From NCBI RefSeq assembly GCF_004366035.1, contig NZ_SOEE01000006.1, positions 310,001 through 374,000 on the forward strand: 64,000 bases of DNA. The letters are read 5' to 3'. Source of the DNA: Cytobacillus oceanisediminis. Lineage in GTDB: Bacteria; Bacillota; Bacilli; Bacillales; Cytobacillaceae. Position 1 is the first letter of the stretch. The number at the start of each line of letters is the position of its first letter. Shown here piece after piece: positions 17,529 through 27,358 of the stretch. A program made the translations under genes and the position numbers. The notes under the pieces were generated by a model that searched no databases, had not been told where the DNA came from, and saw only the letters and a list, made by a program, of their open reading frames with translations.

Positions 17529-18920
17529 ATGATATATGATTTGTTAATAAAAGGCGGCAAAGTGGTTCTTAAAAACGAGGTAGTTAAGAATGATATTGCC
17601 ATTATAAATGGAAAAATTGCAGCGATTGCGGAAACCATTGATCATGAAGCTGAGCAGATTATCGATGCCTCTGATCAATATGTCATGCCTGGAATGATCG
17701 ATACTCATGTGCATATTTGTGAGCCTGGCCGAACAGAGTGGGAAGGGTTTATAACTGGAACTAAAGCACTGGCAGCAGGAGGAACTACATGCTATGCGGA
17801 TATGCCCTTGAATGCCCTTCCGGCTACGATTGACAGGAATACACTGCAATTAAAAGCAGAAGCAGCCAAGGGGAAAAATTATATTGATTATGCATTTTAT
17901 GGCGGACTTGTTCCAGGCAATCTTGAAAGACTTGAAGAGCTTTCAGATGATGGAGTTATCGCCTATAAATGCTTTATGTCCACTTGTGGAACAGATAATC
18001 CCGATGATTTTTCTAATGTGGATGATTATACCCTTTTTGCGGGGATGAAAAAAATTGCTGAACTGGGCCAAATTTTATCGATTCATGCGGAAAATGCCCA
18101 AATTACCGATCGGTTAGGGGAAGAGTTAAAAGCACAGGGCAGGACAGCTGCCGCAGATTATGTCTTTTCACGGCCTGTTTTAACAGAGGTTGAAGCAGTG
18201 AAACGCGCTCTTTATTTTGGAAAAGAAACGAAGTGCCCTATTCATTTTGTACACATTAGCACCGCAGAAGCAGTAGAAGAAATTATGAAGGCCAGAAGCT
18301 CGGGTCAGGATGTTTCCCTTGAATCCTGTCCTCATTATTTTACGATATCATCTGAACAGCTCGAAAAAATTGGCCCGGCTGCCAAATGCTCTCCTCCGCT
18401 GCGAAGTATAGAGGATCAAGAAAAGCTTTGGGAAAAGTTAATAGAAGGCAAGATTGATATGTTAACATCTGATCACTCACCATGTCCCCCTGAAATGAAG
18501 TATAGTTCTTCAAATAATTTTTTCGAAGTGTGGGGAGGAATCACAGGGTGTCAAAATAGCGTTGATTTAATGTTTGATGAAGCGGTTTTGAAAAGAAAGC
18601 TGCCAATCACTCATTTTGCAAGGATGATTTCTTCTAATCCCGCTGAACGTTTTAACATTCCCAATAAAGGAGAAATAGCAGTATCAATGGATGCTGATAT
18701 CATCTTAATTGATGCTAATCGTTCCTATGTTGTTGAGGAGGAAGGCCTATATTATCGGCATAAGCATAGCCCATACATTGGAAGGATGATTAATTGCCGG
18801 ATAACCAAAACCCTTGTCCGCGGCAAGATTGTATATGATTTGGATCAGGGGATTGTTGGGAAACCTCTCGGAAAAGCCCTTAAGTTAAAAAATGGCAGGT
18901 CAACTATGAATATGATCTGA
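17529..18920 (+). CDS. allB: Allantoinase
   Basis: The product is 463 residues. Allantoinase hydrolyses the hydantoin ring of allantoin to allantoate with a binuclear metal centre. Seen here: DTHVHICEPGRTEWEGF (near residue 58), the lysine expected to be carbamylated in IAYKCFMSTCG (near 147), IHAEN, HFVHIS, ESCPHYFT and TSDHSPCPPEMK. These are specific to AllB rather than to dihydropyrimidinases. The upstream in-frame extension from 17367 lacks a ribosome site, whereas ATG 17529 follows a GGGGGAAA tract and gives the family's usual N-terminus. A 181-base AT-rich gap separates it from the previous gene. Confidence 0.92.
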   Translation: MIYDLLIKGGKVVLKNEVVKNDIAIINGKIAAIAETIDHEAEQIIDASDQYVMPGMIDTHVHICEPGRTEWEGFITGTKALAAGGTTCYADMPLNALPATIDRNTLQLKAEAAKGKNYIDYAFYGGLVPGNLERLEELSDDGVIAYKCFMSTCGTDNPDDFSNVDDYTLFAGMKKIAELGQILSIHAENAQITDRLGEELKAQGRTAAADYVFSRPVLTEVEAVKRALYFGKETKCPIHFVHISTAEAVEEIMKARSSGQDVSLESCPHYFTISSEQLEKIGPAAKCSPPLRSIEDQEKLWEKLIEGKIDMLTSDHSPCPPEMKYSSSNNFFEVWGGITGCQNSVDLMFDEAVLKRKLPITHFARMISSNPAERFNIPNKGEIAVSMDADIILIDANRSYVVEEEGLYYRHKHSPYIGRMINCRITKTLVRGKIVYDLDQGIVGKPLGKALKLKNGRSTMNMI

Positions 18921-18963
18921 AATCAAAAAGTCCGCAGAAAGATTATAGATAGGGGAAATCGGG

Positions 18964-20226
18964 ATGACAGACTTAATCAATTTGCAGGGGAAACTTGAAT
19001 ATGAAAATTTAGCAAAACATATTGTGAACAGGCTTGAATGGCTGGGTTCATTTGCAAAAGATCCGGAAGGAGGAATTACCCGTCTTTTATACTCTAAGCA
19101 ATGGACGGATACTCAGCAAGCTTTGAAGAGTTGGATGGAAGCTGAAGGTTTGGAAGTAAAGTTTGATGAAGTGGGAAATCTGAGTGGAATAGTAAAGGGA
19201 GTTAATCAGACAGAGACCGTTTTAACTGGGTCCCATGTAGATACCGTGAAAAATGGCGGGCTGTTTGACGGGCAATTTGGCATTGTAGCTGGGATACTGG
19301 CTTTAATTTATTTAAAAGATCAATATGGGACTCCAAAACGCAATCTCGAGATTGTTTCACTGGCAGAAGAAGAAGGAAGCAGATTTCCTTATTGCTTTTG
19401 GGGTTCAAAGAATATTGCAGGAGGCGCTTATAAAAAGGATGTTGAAAATCTTGCAGATTCAAATGGAGTAATTTTTTCTGACGCCATCAGTGAGGCGGGA
19501 TTCACCTTTAAGGATGAAACCAAATCTCCGCGGCAGGATTTGAAGGTATTCGTGGAAATCCACGTCGAACAGGGAAATGTCCTTGAAACGGAGAAAAAGT
19601 CTGTTGGTATTGTGAAATGCATCGTTGGGCAAAGACGTTTTACAATTGAAGTAAAAGGTCAAGCCAATCATGCTGGAACAACACCCATGGGATATCGCAA
19701 GGATGCTGTATATGCTGCCAGCCAAATGATACATGAAACACTTAATATGGCAGAGCAATATGGTGACCCGCTGGTAGCAACCGTTGGGAGGATTGATATT
19801 TCACCCAACATTGCAAATGTGGTGCCGGGAAAAGCTGCGTTTACTTTAGACCTGCGCCATATTGATAAAAATACGATGTTCCATTTTACTGAAAGATTTA
19901 TAGAAAACATAAATGATATATCACGAGAGCATGGGGTTGAAACGGTCATTAAAAAATGGCTTGATACGGATCCGGTCCCAATGGATCCTGAAATTACGGA
20001 ATTGATTGAAAAGAAATGCAAGGAAAAAAATTTGAGCTATAAAGTAATGCATAGTGGTGCAGGCCATGATGCACAAATTTTTGCACCGTCCATTCCGGCG
20101 GCTATGCTATTTGTGCCGAGCGAAAAGGGCATTAGCCATAACCCTGGTGAATATACTGCGCCTGCTGATTTAGCTGAGGGAGTTAAAGCGCTGATCAGCA
20201 CTTTATATGAACTGGCTTATAAATAA
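18964..20226 (+). CDS. allC: Allantoate amidohydrolase / N-carbamoyl amidohydrolase (M20)
   Basis: The product is 420 residues. GSHVDTVKNGGLFDGQFG (near residue 92), LAEEEGSRFPYCFWGSK (near 136) and EIHVEQGNVLE (near 199) hold the metal ligands and catalytic glutamate of the AllC/hydantoin-utilisation branch of M20 enzymes. AllC converts allantoate to ureidoglycine, CO2 and ammonia; beta-ureidopropionase and N-carbamoylamino-acid hydrolases are close relatives. The placement between allB and allE supports AllC. Gap to allB is 43 bases and to allE 24. Confidence 0.88.
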   Translation: MTDLINLQGKLEYENLAKHIVNRLEWLGSFAKDPEGGITRLLYSKQWTDTQQALKSWMEAEGLEVKFDEVGNLSGIVKGVNQTETVLTGSHVDTVKNGGLFDGQFGIVAGILALIYLKDQYGTPKRNLEIVSLAEEEGSRFPYCFWGSKNIAGGAYKKDVENLADSNGVIFSDAISEAGFTFKDETKSPRQDLKVFVEIHVEQGNVLETEKKSVGIVKCIVGQRRFTIEVKGQANHAGTTPMGYRKDAVYAASQMIHETLNMAEQYGDPLVATVGRIDISPNIANVVPGKAAFTLDLRHIDKNTMFHFTERFIENINDISREHGVETVIKKWLDTDPVPMDPEITELIEKKCKEKNLSYKVMHSGAGHDAQIFAPSIPAAMLFVPSEKGISHNPGEYTAPADLAEGVKALISTLYELAYK

Positions 20227-20250
20227 GATCAATGAAAAGGAGAGTTATAA

Positions 20251-21015
20251 ATGGGCTATCCAAAAGATTTATTATCAAGCAGATCTGTAATAGAACATGG
20301 AAAATATGCTTTACTTGCACCTGAGGGATTAGTGAACAATGTTATTCCTGGATTTCATCATTGCCTTATTTCGATTTTAGGTTCTCCTAAGCTTGGGGCA
20401 AGCTTTGTCGACTATTATGTGACAATGAAAAAAGAAGGAGGAAATAAAGAAGGCTTTGGCGGACAGGAGGATGTGCAGACATTTGTTTACATACTAGAGG
20501 GGAAAATAAAAGCTTCTGCAGATGAAAAAGAATTTATCTTAGAGGAAAGCGGATACCTTTATTGTCCGCCGGGAGTGAAAATGTATTTGGAAAATATGAA
20601 TGATGGGGATTCTAAGCTCTTTTTATACAAGCAGAAATATCGCCCTCTTGAAGGGCGGAAGCCCTGGGTTATATCAGGACATGCAAATAGTATAGAATTC
20701 AGGAACTACGATGATATGCATAATGTAAACATTAAAGATCTATTGCCTGCGGATTTAGATTTTGATATGAATTTCCATATCCTTTCATTCGATCCTGCTG
20801 CGAGCCACCCGTTTATTGAAACACATGTTCAGGAACACGGAGCATATATCCTTTCCGGGGAAGGGATGTATAATCTTGATAATAAGTGGATCCCAGTCAA
20901 AAAAGGCGATTATATTTTCATGGGCCCTTATGTTCACCAGGCTGCGTATGCTGTAGGGCGAGAAAATTTAACATATGTCTACTCAAAAGATTGCAATCGG
21001 GACGCAGAACTATAA
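20251..21015 (+). CDS. allE: (S)-ureidoglycine aminohydrolase (bicupin)
   Basis: The product is 254 residues, the usual AllE/YlbA length, with two cupin domains. YILEGKIKASADEKEFILEE marks the first and the metal-site region ETHVQEHGAYILSGEG with MGPYVHQAAYAVG the second. The enzyme releases ammonia from ureidoglycine to give ureidoglycolate, the step after AllC. It is preceded by AAGGAGAG and follows allC by 24 bases, so the three genes form a functional series. Confidence 0.92.
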   Translation: MGYPKDLLSSRSVIEHGKYALLAPEGLVNNVIPGFHHCLISILGSPKLGASFVDYYVTMKKEGGNKEGFGGQEDVQTFVYILEGKIKASADEKEFILEESGYLYCPPGVKMYLENMNDGDSKLFLYKQKYRPLEGRKPWVISGHANSIEFRNYDDMHNVNIKDLLPADLDFDMNFHILSFDPAASHPFIETHVQEHGAYILSGEGMYNLDNKWIPVKKGDYIFMGPYVHQAAYAVGRENLTYVYSKDCNRDAEL

Positions 21016-21041
21016 AAAATTACAGGAGAGGAGAGATAGCG

Positions 21042-21410
21042 GTGCCAAACATACAGAAGATTATGGAAGAAAGAGTCTTTGAAATCGATAAAATAGCAAA
21101 GTTTGATCCTGAGAAACCGCAAAAGAACTATTTTTATGAAACTGATAAAACAGTAGGAGCTGTTTGGTGTCTGGAACCAGGACAGGAGGTATACTTGCAT
21201 TCTCACTCAAATGTAGATGATATGTGGGTTTGTATGGAGGGAACAGGAATCTACTTTCCTGACTTGGAGAATGAAATTCAAATAAGTAAAGGCATGGTGA
21301 TCCTTGCTAAGCCTAATCAGATTCATGGAATGCGCAATACCGGGCAGGGCAGGTTTTTATTTGTTGGATTTGCAGCAGGTTCTTTGCCAATGGATATAAC
21401 AAGATATTAA
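21042..21410 (+). CDS. Small single-cupin protein
   Basis: The product is 122 residues, starting with GTG behind GGAGAGGAG. The cupin core is HSHSNVDDMWVCMEGTGIYF followed by AKPNQIHGMRN, with three likely metal-binding histidines. It is the last gene of the plus-strand enzyme series, 26 bases after allE. It could act on ureidoglycolate or another product, but it does not look like the AllA ureidoglycolate lyase family, so this is only a contextual guess. Confidence 0.75.
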   Translation: MPNIQKIMEERVFEIDKIAKFDPEKPQKNYFYETDKTVGAVWCLEPGQEVYLHSHSNVDDMWVCMEGTGIYFPDLENEIQISKGMVILAKPNQIHGMRNTGQGRFLFVGFAAGSLPMDITRY

Positions 21411-21432
21411 CTTGCGGGCTTTAGTTTTATAA

Positions 21433-21481
21433 AAAGCATATCGCTCTCAGCCGGATTTTATGGAAGAGGGCGATATGCTTT
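21433..21481. terminator. Bidirectional terminator between the enzyme operon and the transporter operon
   Basis: AAAGCATATCGCTCTC and GAGGGCGATATGCTTT form a long stem with one G-U; T/A runs flank it. Confidence 0.85.
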
Positions 21482-21518
21482 ATTGAACACAATTTATTCA
21501 TCAAAATAAGCACCCCGG

Positions 21519-22832
21519 CTAAACTTTGGCACTCAGCTTCGTTCTTAATATATTGTAAATGAAATAACCTAAGCAAATTAAGCAGGACAGGGTAAAGCTG
21601 ATCCAAATCGCAAGAAGATTTTCCATAATAGGCAAAGCTGCAAACCCCCCGGCAGTCCCAATAATAGATGCAAGGGGAATAAGGGCAGGCAAGGTTTTAC
21701 TGCCAAGTATAATATACAGCATTGGAGCGATCATGGAAGCATAAGTATTACCGAAAAAAAACAGCAGTTCGATAGGGGATGGAGGCAGGATACTAACGAT
21801 AACAAGTAATAATAAACACATGGCTCCGGAAAACAGATAGGTGAATCCCCATTTCTCTTTATTGGTGAGTGGGCGAAGCATCCCGACGATATTTTTAATG
21901 ATTAATGTGACAACAGCATGTAATTCTGCACTAATTGCTGATGAAATGGCACTGAAGCAAAACAGGACAAATAAAACAATAAGCAAAGTTGAATTGATTT
22001 TTCCAATTAACTCAAATAACAAAGAATATATGGAATCATAGCTTCTTCCAAAAATAATAATCATGATCAATGATGATAATGCAAGAGGAATAGTTGCCCA
22101 TATTAAGCCCGCTAATGTAAACGTAATTCTCAGCTTTTCTTTTTTTATAATAAAAACTCTTTGCCATGAGGCACGATCAATAATCACTTGTCCAAAGCCA
22201 ATTAAAATAGCTGTGAATATAAACAAAATAGCTTCCGTGTTTTTAACGTAAAGGATGTATGGATGATATAATTTAATGCCTTCATAAACAGGATATACAC
22301 CTTCCTGGATATAAAAGTAAACAGGGATGATGATGACAGCGCTGAATATGAGCACGACATTAATGCCTGCAAGCTGATGGATTCTTTGCATGCCTCCTGC
22401 TCCCCCAATAAAAAAACAAAACAATAAGAAGAAAACCATACCAGAAAAAACAGGCAGGGGAAAAATCATGTGCATTAGAATTCCTGCCCCCATAGCTTGA
22501 ACAAATATAGAATGGATACTAATCACGAGAAGAATAGAGATCATGAACCAGTAGCCGCGTGGGGTCAATCTTTCGCGCAATACATCACCTATCGTTTGAT
22601 GGTCATGAAACCGATCTCGAATCTTTTTTGCTAATATTCCAAATAAAATGAGTGAGAGAGCCCCCATAAGGGAATAGCCGATTCCTCCGGTTAGCCCATA
22701 CTTTATTAATGTTTCAGGCGATGAAAGAATGGTATTGCCTGTTACCCATCTGGACAAAAGACTCACAACACCAAAACCGATTCCCAGCTGGAATGCCCCT
22801 CCAATATAGTATTGAAAATCGGTTTTCTTCAT
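21519..22832 (-). CDS. Sodium:solute symporter (SSS family)
   Basis: The product is 437 residues with about 12 hydrophobic segments. IIDRASWQRVFIIKKEK between membrane segments is the conserved cytoplasmic loop typical of SSS carriers, including the urea-type DUR3 members. Substrate is not determinable; urea, an ureide or the pathway substrate are plausible. Its ATG overlaps the stop of the response-regulator gene (ATGA, 22829-22832), so the transporter is translationally coupled to the two-component system, unusual and informative for assigning its signal. Confidence 0.82.
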   Translation of the reverse strand: MKKTDFQYYIGGAFQLGIGFGVVSLLSRWVTGNTILSSPETLIKYGLTGGIGYSLMGALSLILFGILAKKIRDRFHDHQTIGDVLRERLTPRGYWFMISILLVISIHSIFVQAMGAGILMHMIFPLPVFSGMVFFLLFCFFIGGAGGMQRIHQLAGINVVLIFSAVIIIPVYFYIQEGVYPVYEGIKLYHPYILYVKNTEAILFIFTAILIGFGQVIIDRASWQRVFIIKKEKLRITFTLAGLIWATIPLALSSLIMIIIFGRSYDSIYSLLFELIGKINSTLLIVLFVLFCFSAISSAISAELHAVVTLIIKNIVGMLRPLTNKEKWGFTYLFSGAMCLLLLVIVSILPPSPIELLFFFGNTYASMIAPMLYIILGSKTLPALIPLASIIGTAGGFAALPIMENLLAIWISFTLSCLICLGYFIYNILRTKLSAKV

Positions 22833-23521
22833 TGTGAAGTCTCCTTCAGGCGGTAATCCCTTGGTGATTGGCCAGTCATTTTCCGAAAGATTTGGCTAAA
22901 GTAGTGCTGGCTGTTAAAGCCGCACTTTTCTGAAATACTGCTAATGCTTAATTCAGGGCTTTCAATCAGCATTTTCTGTGCCTGTTTTAATCGAAAGTCA
23001 TTTAAATATTCGGAAAACCCCATTCCGACTTCCTCATGAAATTTTCTGCTCAAATAAGCTGAATTGATATGAATTTTAGATGCTAAATAATTTAAAGTAA
23101 GTTTTTCATTGTATTCCTTTTGAATGATGTGCAAAGCTTTAACAATTTGCTCAGAGTAACTGCCAATTCGTTCATACCTTCGCAAAACGCTCATTAATTC
23201 CTCTTCAATGACGGGCTTTGTTATATAATCAACTACCCCAAGCCTGAGTGATTTTTGAATATAATCAAAGTTTTGATAGGCTGTAACCATGATTAAGTCA
23301 ATATCGCCAGCTGCGGAAAGCTCCATAGCCAAATCTAAGCCTGATTTGCCTGGGAGCTGAATATCGAGGAAAGCAAGAAAGATGTCATGCTTCTTAATAA
23401 TTTGAAGAGCTTGAGAGGCATCCTGAGCCTTATAAAGAATCCAATTGGGAAATTTCTTTTTGATGAGATATTCCAGCTGTTCCAATTCTATAAGTTCATC
23501 ATCTACAAGCAAAATATTCAT
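22829..23521 (-). CDS. Response regulator with AraC-type DNA-binding domain (YesN-like)
   Basis: The product is 230 residues. The receiver has the acidic pair DDE at the start, phospho-acceptor Asp53 in FLDIQLPGKSG, and Lys in YITKPV. The C-terminus has two helix-turn-helix units (LASKIHINSAYLSRKFHEEV and ISEKCGFNSQHYFSQIFRK). The ATG at 23521 overlaps the kinase stop (ATGA). Most relatives control sugar-uptake operons; here it sits inside a nitrogen-catabolic island and probably activates its promoters. Confidence 0.9.
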   Translation of the reverse strand: MNILLVDDELIELEQLEYLIKKKFPNWILYKAQDASQALQIIKKHDIFLAFLDIQLPGKSGLDLAMELSAAGDIDLIMVTAYQNFDYIQKSLRLGVVDYITKPVIEEELMSVLRRYERIGSYSEQIVKALHIIQKEYNEKLTLNYLASKIHINSAYLSRKFHEEVGMGFSEYLNDFRLKQAQKMLIESPELSISSISEKCGFNSQHYFSQIFRKMTGQSPRDYRLKETSQ

Positions 23522-24288
23522 TGCATCCAATCTCCTTCCAATTTTTCTGACATAATAACGTGGGGGAATATAGCCAAAACAGTTGTTCCATCCGCCTGGT
23601 CTGTTAATTGAACAGAAGTTTCATCATTGGGAAATAATAGTTCAAGTCTTCTTTTTATATTCTCAAGCCCCACCCCGCCATCCAGGGGGCTTGTTTCATA
23701 GCGCTCTAAAGAATTGTTCCACACTGAAACATGAATCGCTGATTCGATCTTTATTATTTGTATTTTTAATAAAGCCTCGCCAATATGTCGTTCAAAGGCA
23801 TGCTTAAAAGCATTTTCAACAATAGTTTGTATTAAAAAGGGAATGATAATGGCTTTATTCACGTGGCTGTCCAATTGAATTTCATAATGAAGCCGATCTC
23901 TAAATCTTGTTTTTTGTATCTCCAGATAGTAATTAACATAAGTAAGTTCATCTTCAATAGAGATAAAGTTATTTAAAGTCCGATATTTAAATTTCAGCAG
24001 TTTTGAAAGGGTTTCAATGGACCGTATCAATTCTTCTTTGCGGTCCAGCCTGGCTAGAGCCAGGATGGAGTTTAGGGTATTAAAAAAGAAATGCGGCTGG
24101 ATTTCCTGGTTTAACTGATTGTATAAAGCTGTCTGCAATTCACTTTCTAACGCTATTTCTCTTTTTTGCTTCTCAAGTAAATCAATTCTTTTTTCAAAAA
24201 CAAATAAAAATAGCAGGGTAAAGGCTCCTGCCAGCGGAACCAGAACACAAAACATAATGTATATGGAGAATGATTCAATAGGCAGCAT
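23518..24288 (-). CDS. Sensor histidine kinase, LytS/YesM class
   Basis: The product is 256 residues. One N-terminal membrane segment (about residues 8-31) leads to a short coiled linker and the His-kinase domain IQPHFFFNTLNSILALARL with phospho-acceptor His66, then NAFKHAF (N box) and GVGLENIKRRLELL (G box). It has almost no extracellular sensing domain, so the signal may come from within the membrane or from a partner such as the coupled symporter. The gene is first in the kinase-regulator-symporter unit. Confidence 0.9.
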   Translation of the reverse strand: MLPIESFSIYIMFCVLVPLAGAFTLLFLFVFEKRIDLLEKQKREIALESELQTALYNQLNQEIQPHFFFNTLNSILALARLDRKEELIRSIETLSKLLKFKYRTLNNFISIEDELTYVNYYLEIQKTRFRDRLHYEIQLDSHVNKAIIIPFLIQTIVENAFKHAFERHIGEALLKIQIIKIESAIHVSVWNNSLERYETSPLDGGVGLENIKRRLELLFPNDETSVQLTDQADGTTVLAIFPHVIMSEKLEGDWMQ

Positions 24289-24311
24289 GCGGTTCGTTTC
24301 TCCTTAAGTAT

Positions 24312-24346
24312 TAAAAAAGGGAGGTATCATAACCTATCCCTTTTTT
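24312..24346. terminator. Terminator between the dpp operon and the kinase gene
   Basis: AAAAAAGGGAGGT and ACCTATCCCTTTTTT pair with one mismatch, flanked by A and T runs. Confidence 0.7.
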
Positions 24347-24381
24347 AATATAACATTTTATACAAAATAGAGGTATTTGTA

Positions 24382-25386
24382 TTAAACTGGAAGAGTTTCA
24401 GCGATATGACAGCTTACAAAGTGATTATTAACCAGCTCCCTAAGGGGAGGTTCCTCCTGTTTGCATTTTTCTATAGCAAAAGGACAGCGTGTATGGAATC
24501 TGCAGCCTCCAGGAGGATCAATAGGTGATGGTACATCTCCTTTTAATATGACACGGTCCCTTTTTAAAGTTGGATCCGGAACTGGAATAGACGAGAGCAG
24601 CGCTTTTGTATATGGGTGAAGAGGAGAGTCGAACATTTCTTTTTTCTCTGCAATCTCGACCACTTTTCCCAGATACATCACCATTACCCGGTCTGAAATA
24701 TGCCTGACGACACTTAGGTCATGAGAGATAAAAAGAAAGGTCAATTTAAACTGCTTTTGCAGCTTCTTTAATAAATTGAGAATTTGTGCCTGGATAGATA
24801 CATCCAGGGCAGATACAGCTTCATCACAAATGATTAATTTCGGATTAACGGCCAATGCTCTGGCGATTCCAATACGCTGGCGCTGGCCGCCGCTAAATTC
24901 ATGCGGATATCTGTCAAGTGATTCTGGAGGAAGTCCGACATATCCAAGCAGTTCCAGCATTCTTTCCTTTCGCTTTGATTTTTCAACCACATTCTGAATG
25001 GCCATGGCTTCATTTAAAATTTGCTTCACCATTTGACGGGGATTAAGAGAAGCAAAAGGATCTTGAAATATAACCTGTAAATCACCTCTAAGTTTTCTCA
25101 TATCCTTTTTATTTAACGTTAGAATATTTTTCCCCATATAAAGAACCTTTCCGTCAGTAGGTTCATCAAGCCTTAAAATTGCACGTCCGGTTGTTGATTT
25201 CCCGCATCCGGACTCCCCGACTATACTTAATGTTTCACCTTCAAAAAGCTCAAATGAAATATCGTCTACAGCCTTTACATATGCCTTTGGCTTGAATATA
25301 GAGTCTTTTTTAACCGGGAAATATTGTTTTAATCGATCTACTTGCAGGATGATATTTTTTTCTGCGGTCGTGTTCATATTAGACAA
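24382..25386 (-). CDS. dppF: Dipeptide/oligopeptide-type ABC ATPase, DppF-like
   Basis: The product is 334 residues. Walker [10 protein letters not shown], signature [15 protein letters not shown], Walker [15 protein letters not shown] and the C-terminal oligopeptide-transporter extension with [14 protein letters not shown], whose cysteines bind a cluster in some relatives. It energises import with the DppD-like partner. Its start overlaps the end of the DppD-like gene by eight bases. Last gene of a C-B-D-F operon. The name reflects fold class, not peptide specificity. Confidence 0.9.
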   Translation of the reverse strand: MSNMNTTAEKNIILQVDRLKQYFPVKKDSIFKPKAYVKAVDDISFELFEGETLSIVGESGCGKSTTGRAILRLDEPTDGKVLYMGKNILTLNKKDMRKLRGDLQVIFQDPFASLNPRQMVKQILNEAMAIQNVVEKSKRKERMLELLGYVGLPPESLDRYPHEFSGGQRQRIGIARALAVNPKLIICDEAVSALDVSIQAQILNLLKKLQKQFKLTFLFISHDLSVVRHISDRVMVMYLGKVVEIAEKKEMFDSPLHPYTKALLSSIPVPDPTLKRDRVILKGDVPSPIDPPGGCRFHTRCPFAIEKCKQEEPPLRELVNNHFVSCHIAETLPV

Positions 25387-26395
25387 CCCCTTCTTTATCT
25401 CTTTTGCCAGTCCACTTGTCGGTGTATTTCCAGCATCTTACTTTAATATCTTCAGAATAGGAAACAAGATCAGGCTGGTGTGCAGCACATATATCCTCCG
25501 CATAAGGGCATCTAGAGGCGAACCGGCATCCGGCAGGCATATTGTAAGGGCTGGGGACACTGCCATCTATCGTAATTAATTCTTCCTGATCTTCATGGAT
25601 TTTAGGCAATGAGTTCAATAAACCTTGGGTATAAGGATGCTTTGGATCAGCAAATATTTGCTCTGTAGATGCATGCTCAACTATATTGCCGGCATACATT
25701 ACGGCTACCTTATCACAAGTTTCTGCCACAACTCCCAAATCGTGGGTAATCATGATAACACCCATTCCTATCTTTGTTTGCAGCTCTTTTATCAGCTCCA
25801 GTATTTGTGCTTGAATCGTAACATCCAATGCAGTCGTTGGCTCATCTGCTATTAATACCTCAGGTGTACATGCAAGAGCCATAGCAATCATGACACGCTG
25901 GCGCATCCCTCCGCTCAATTGGAATGGCTCTTGTTTCGCCCGTTTTTCAGGAGAGGGGATTCCAACCATCTTCAGCATTTCAACTGACTTATCCCATGCA
26001 GCTTTTTTCCCCATCTTTTGGTGCAGCCTCAAAGCTTCTGCAATTTGTTCCCCAACCGGGATTACAGGATTTAAGGAAGTCATAGGCTCCTGAAAAATCA
26101 TAGATATTTCATTCCCGCGAATTTTTCTCATTTCATCCTCTGGCATTGTAACTAAATCTCTTCCTTTAAAAAGAACGGAACCACCGGCAATTTTTCCCGG
26201 AGGAGAAGGAATAAGGCGGAGAATGGAGAGGGAAGTCATACTTTTCCCGCACCCGGATTCCCCTACTATTCCCAGCGTTTCCCCTTTATGCAGTGTAAAA
26301 TCGATGCCATCAACCGCTTTGCTGACTCCCCGCTTTGTTGTGAAATGGGTTTTTAACCCTTTTACTTCAAGTATTGGCTTGTTTCTTTCTTTCAT
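25379..26395 (-). CDS. dppD: Dipeptide/oligopeptide-type ABC ATPase, DppD-like
   Basis: The product is 338 residues. Walker [10 protein letters not shown], signature [15 protein letters not shown], Walker [14 protein letters not shown] and the C-terminal [14 protein letters not shown] motif. It forms a heterodimer with the DppF-like ATPase on the cytoplasmic face of the importer. It is 20 bases after the permease gene. Confidence 0.9.
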   Translation of the reverse strand: MKERNKPILEVKGLKTHFTTKRGVSKAVDGIDFTLHKGETLGIVGESGCGKSMTSLSILRLIPSPPGKIAGGSVLFKGRDLVTMPEDEMRKIRGNEISMIFQEPMTSLNPVIPVGEQIAEALRLHQKMGKKAAWDKSVEMLKMVGIPSPEKRAKQEPFQLSGGMRQRVMIAMALACTPEVLIADEPTTALDVTIQAQILELIKELQTKIGMGVIMITHDLGVVAETCDKVAVMYAGNIVEHASTEQIFADPKHPYTQGLLNSLPKIHEDQEELITIDGSVPSPYNMPAGCRFASRCPYAEDICAAHQPDLVSYSEDIKVRCWKYTDKWTGKRDKEGVV

Positions 26396-26415
26396 ATCCT
26401 GTTACCACCCTTAAC

Positions 26416-27336
26416 TTAATTTAGTTCAATGCGTTTATTGAAGAACCGATAAAAGACATCTACGAATAAATTCACAACTACGAAAATAAGTGAGGCAAAC
26501 AATACTCCTCCCTGGACCATTGGCAGATCTCGCATTCTAATTGCATCGACAATCATTCTTCCGAGGCCATTAATAGCAAAGATCGATTCCACCAATACGG
26601 TACCTCCAAGGAGTGCGCCAAACTGCAGGCCCACAACCGTAATCACTGGTATCAGTGCATTTCTTAGTGCATGTTTATAAATAATGATTCGCTCGCGAAG
26701 CCCTTTTGCACGTGCTGTACGAATATAATCCTGCCGAATAACTTCAAGCATGCTCGACCTGGTCATCCTTGCGACAATTGCTGCTCCTCCTGCTCCAAGG
26801 GTTATAGCCGGCAAGATGACATGGAGCAGACTGTCCCATCCTGCAACAGGCAAAATTTGAAGCTTAACAGAGAAGAAATACATAAGCATGAGGCCAAACC
26901 AGAAGCTTGGAAGTGATATGCCTAAGAGCGCAACAAGCATGACGCTGACATCGGTCAATGAATAAGGCTTAACAGCTGATATAATACCTGCTGCCATTCC
27001 CAGCACGATTGTGATAATGATGCTAAAGAAGGCGAGTTCAATAGTAATTGGCAGTCTTACCAATATTTCATCAAGAACAGGCTGGCTATTTTTTAAGGAG
27101 ACACCTAAATCCCCCTTAAACACATTTGTTAAGTATTCGAAGTATTGGATATATAAAGGCTGGTTTAATCCAAGCTGTTCACGAATAGCTTCAATTGTTT
27201 CTTTTGAAGCGCCTTCACCAGCAAGAAGTACTGCAGGATCCCCTGGAACGAGCTGCATAATGAAGAAGACAACAAAAGTAACTCCAATAATAACCGGGAT
27301 GGTTTGTAAAATCCGGCGTAATATAAACATCAGCAT
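26416..27336 (-). CDS. dppB: ABC permease, DppB-like
   Basis: The product is 306 residues with six predicted membrane segments. It starts MLMFILRRILQTIPVIIGV, the hallmark N-terminus of DppB/OppB, and has the EAA loop RTARAKGLRERIIIYKHALR that docks the ATPase. AGGAGG precedes the ATG. Confidence 0.92.
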   Translation of the reverse strand: MLMFILRRILQTIPVIIGVTFVVFFIMQLVPGDPAVLLAGEGASKETIEAIREQLGLNQPLYIQYFEYLTNVFKGDLGVSLKNSQPVLDEILVRLPITIELAFFSIIITIVLGMAAGIISAVKPYSLTDVSVMLVALLGISLPSFWFGLMLMYFFSVKLQILPVAGWDSLLHVILPAITLGAGGAAIVARMTRSSMLEVIRQDYIRTARAKGLRERIIIYKHALRNALIPVITVVGLQFGALLGGTVLVESIFAINGLGRMIVDAIRMRDLPMVQGGVLFASLIFVVVNLFVDVFYRFFNKRIELN

Positions 27337-27358
27337 AGATGTAACCTCCTCAAAGCTT

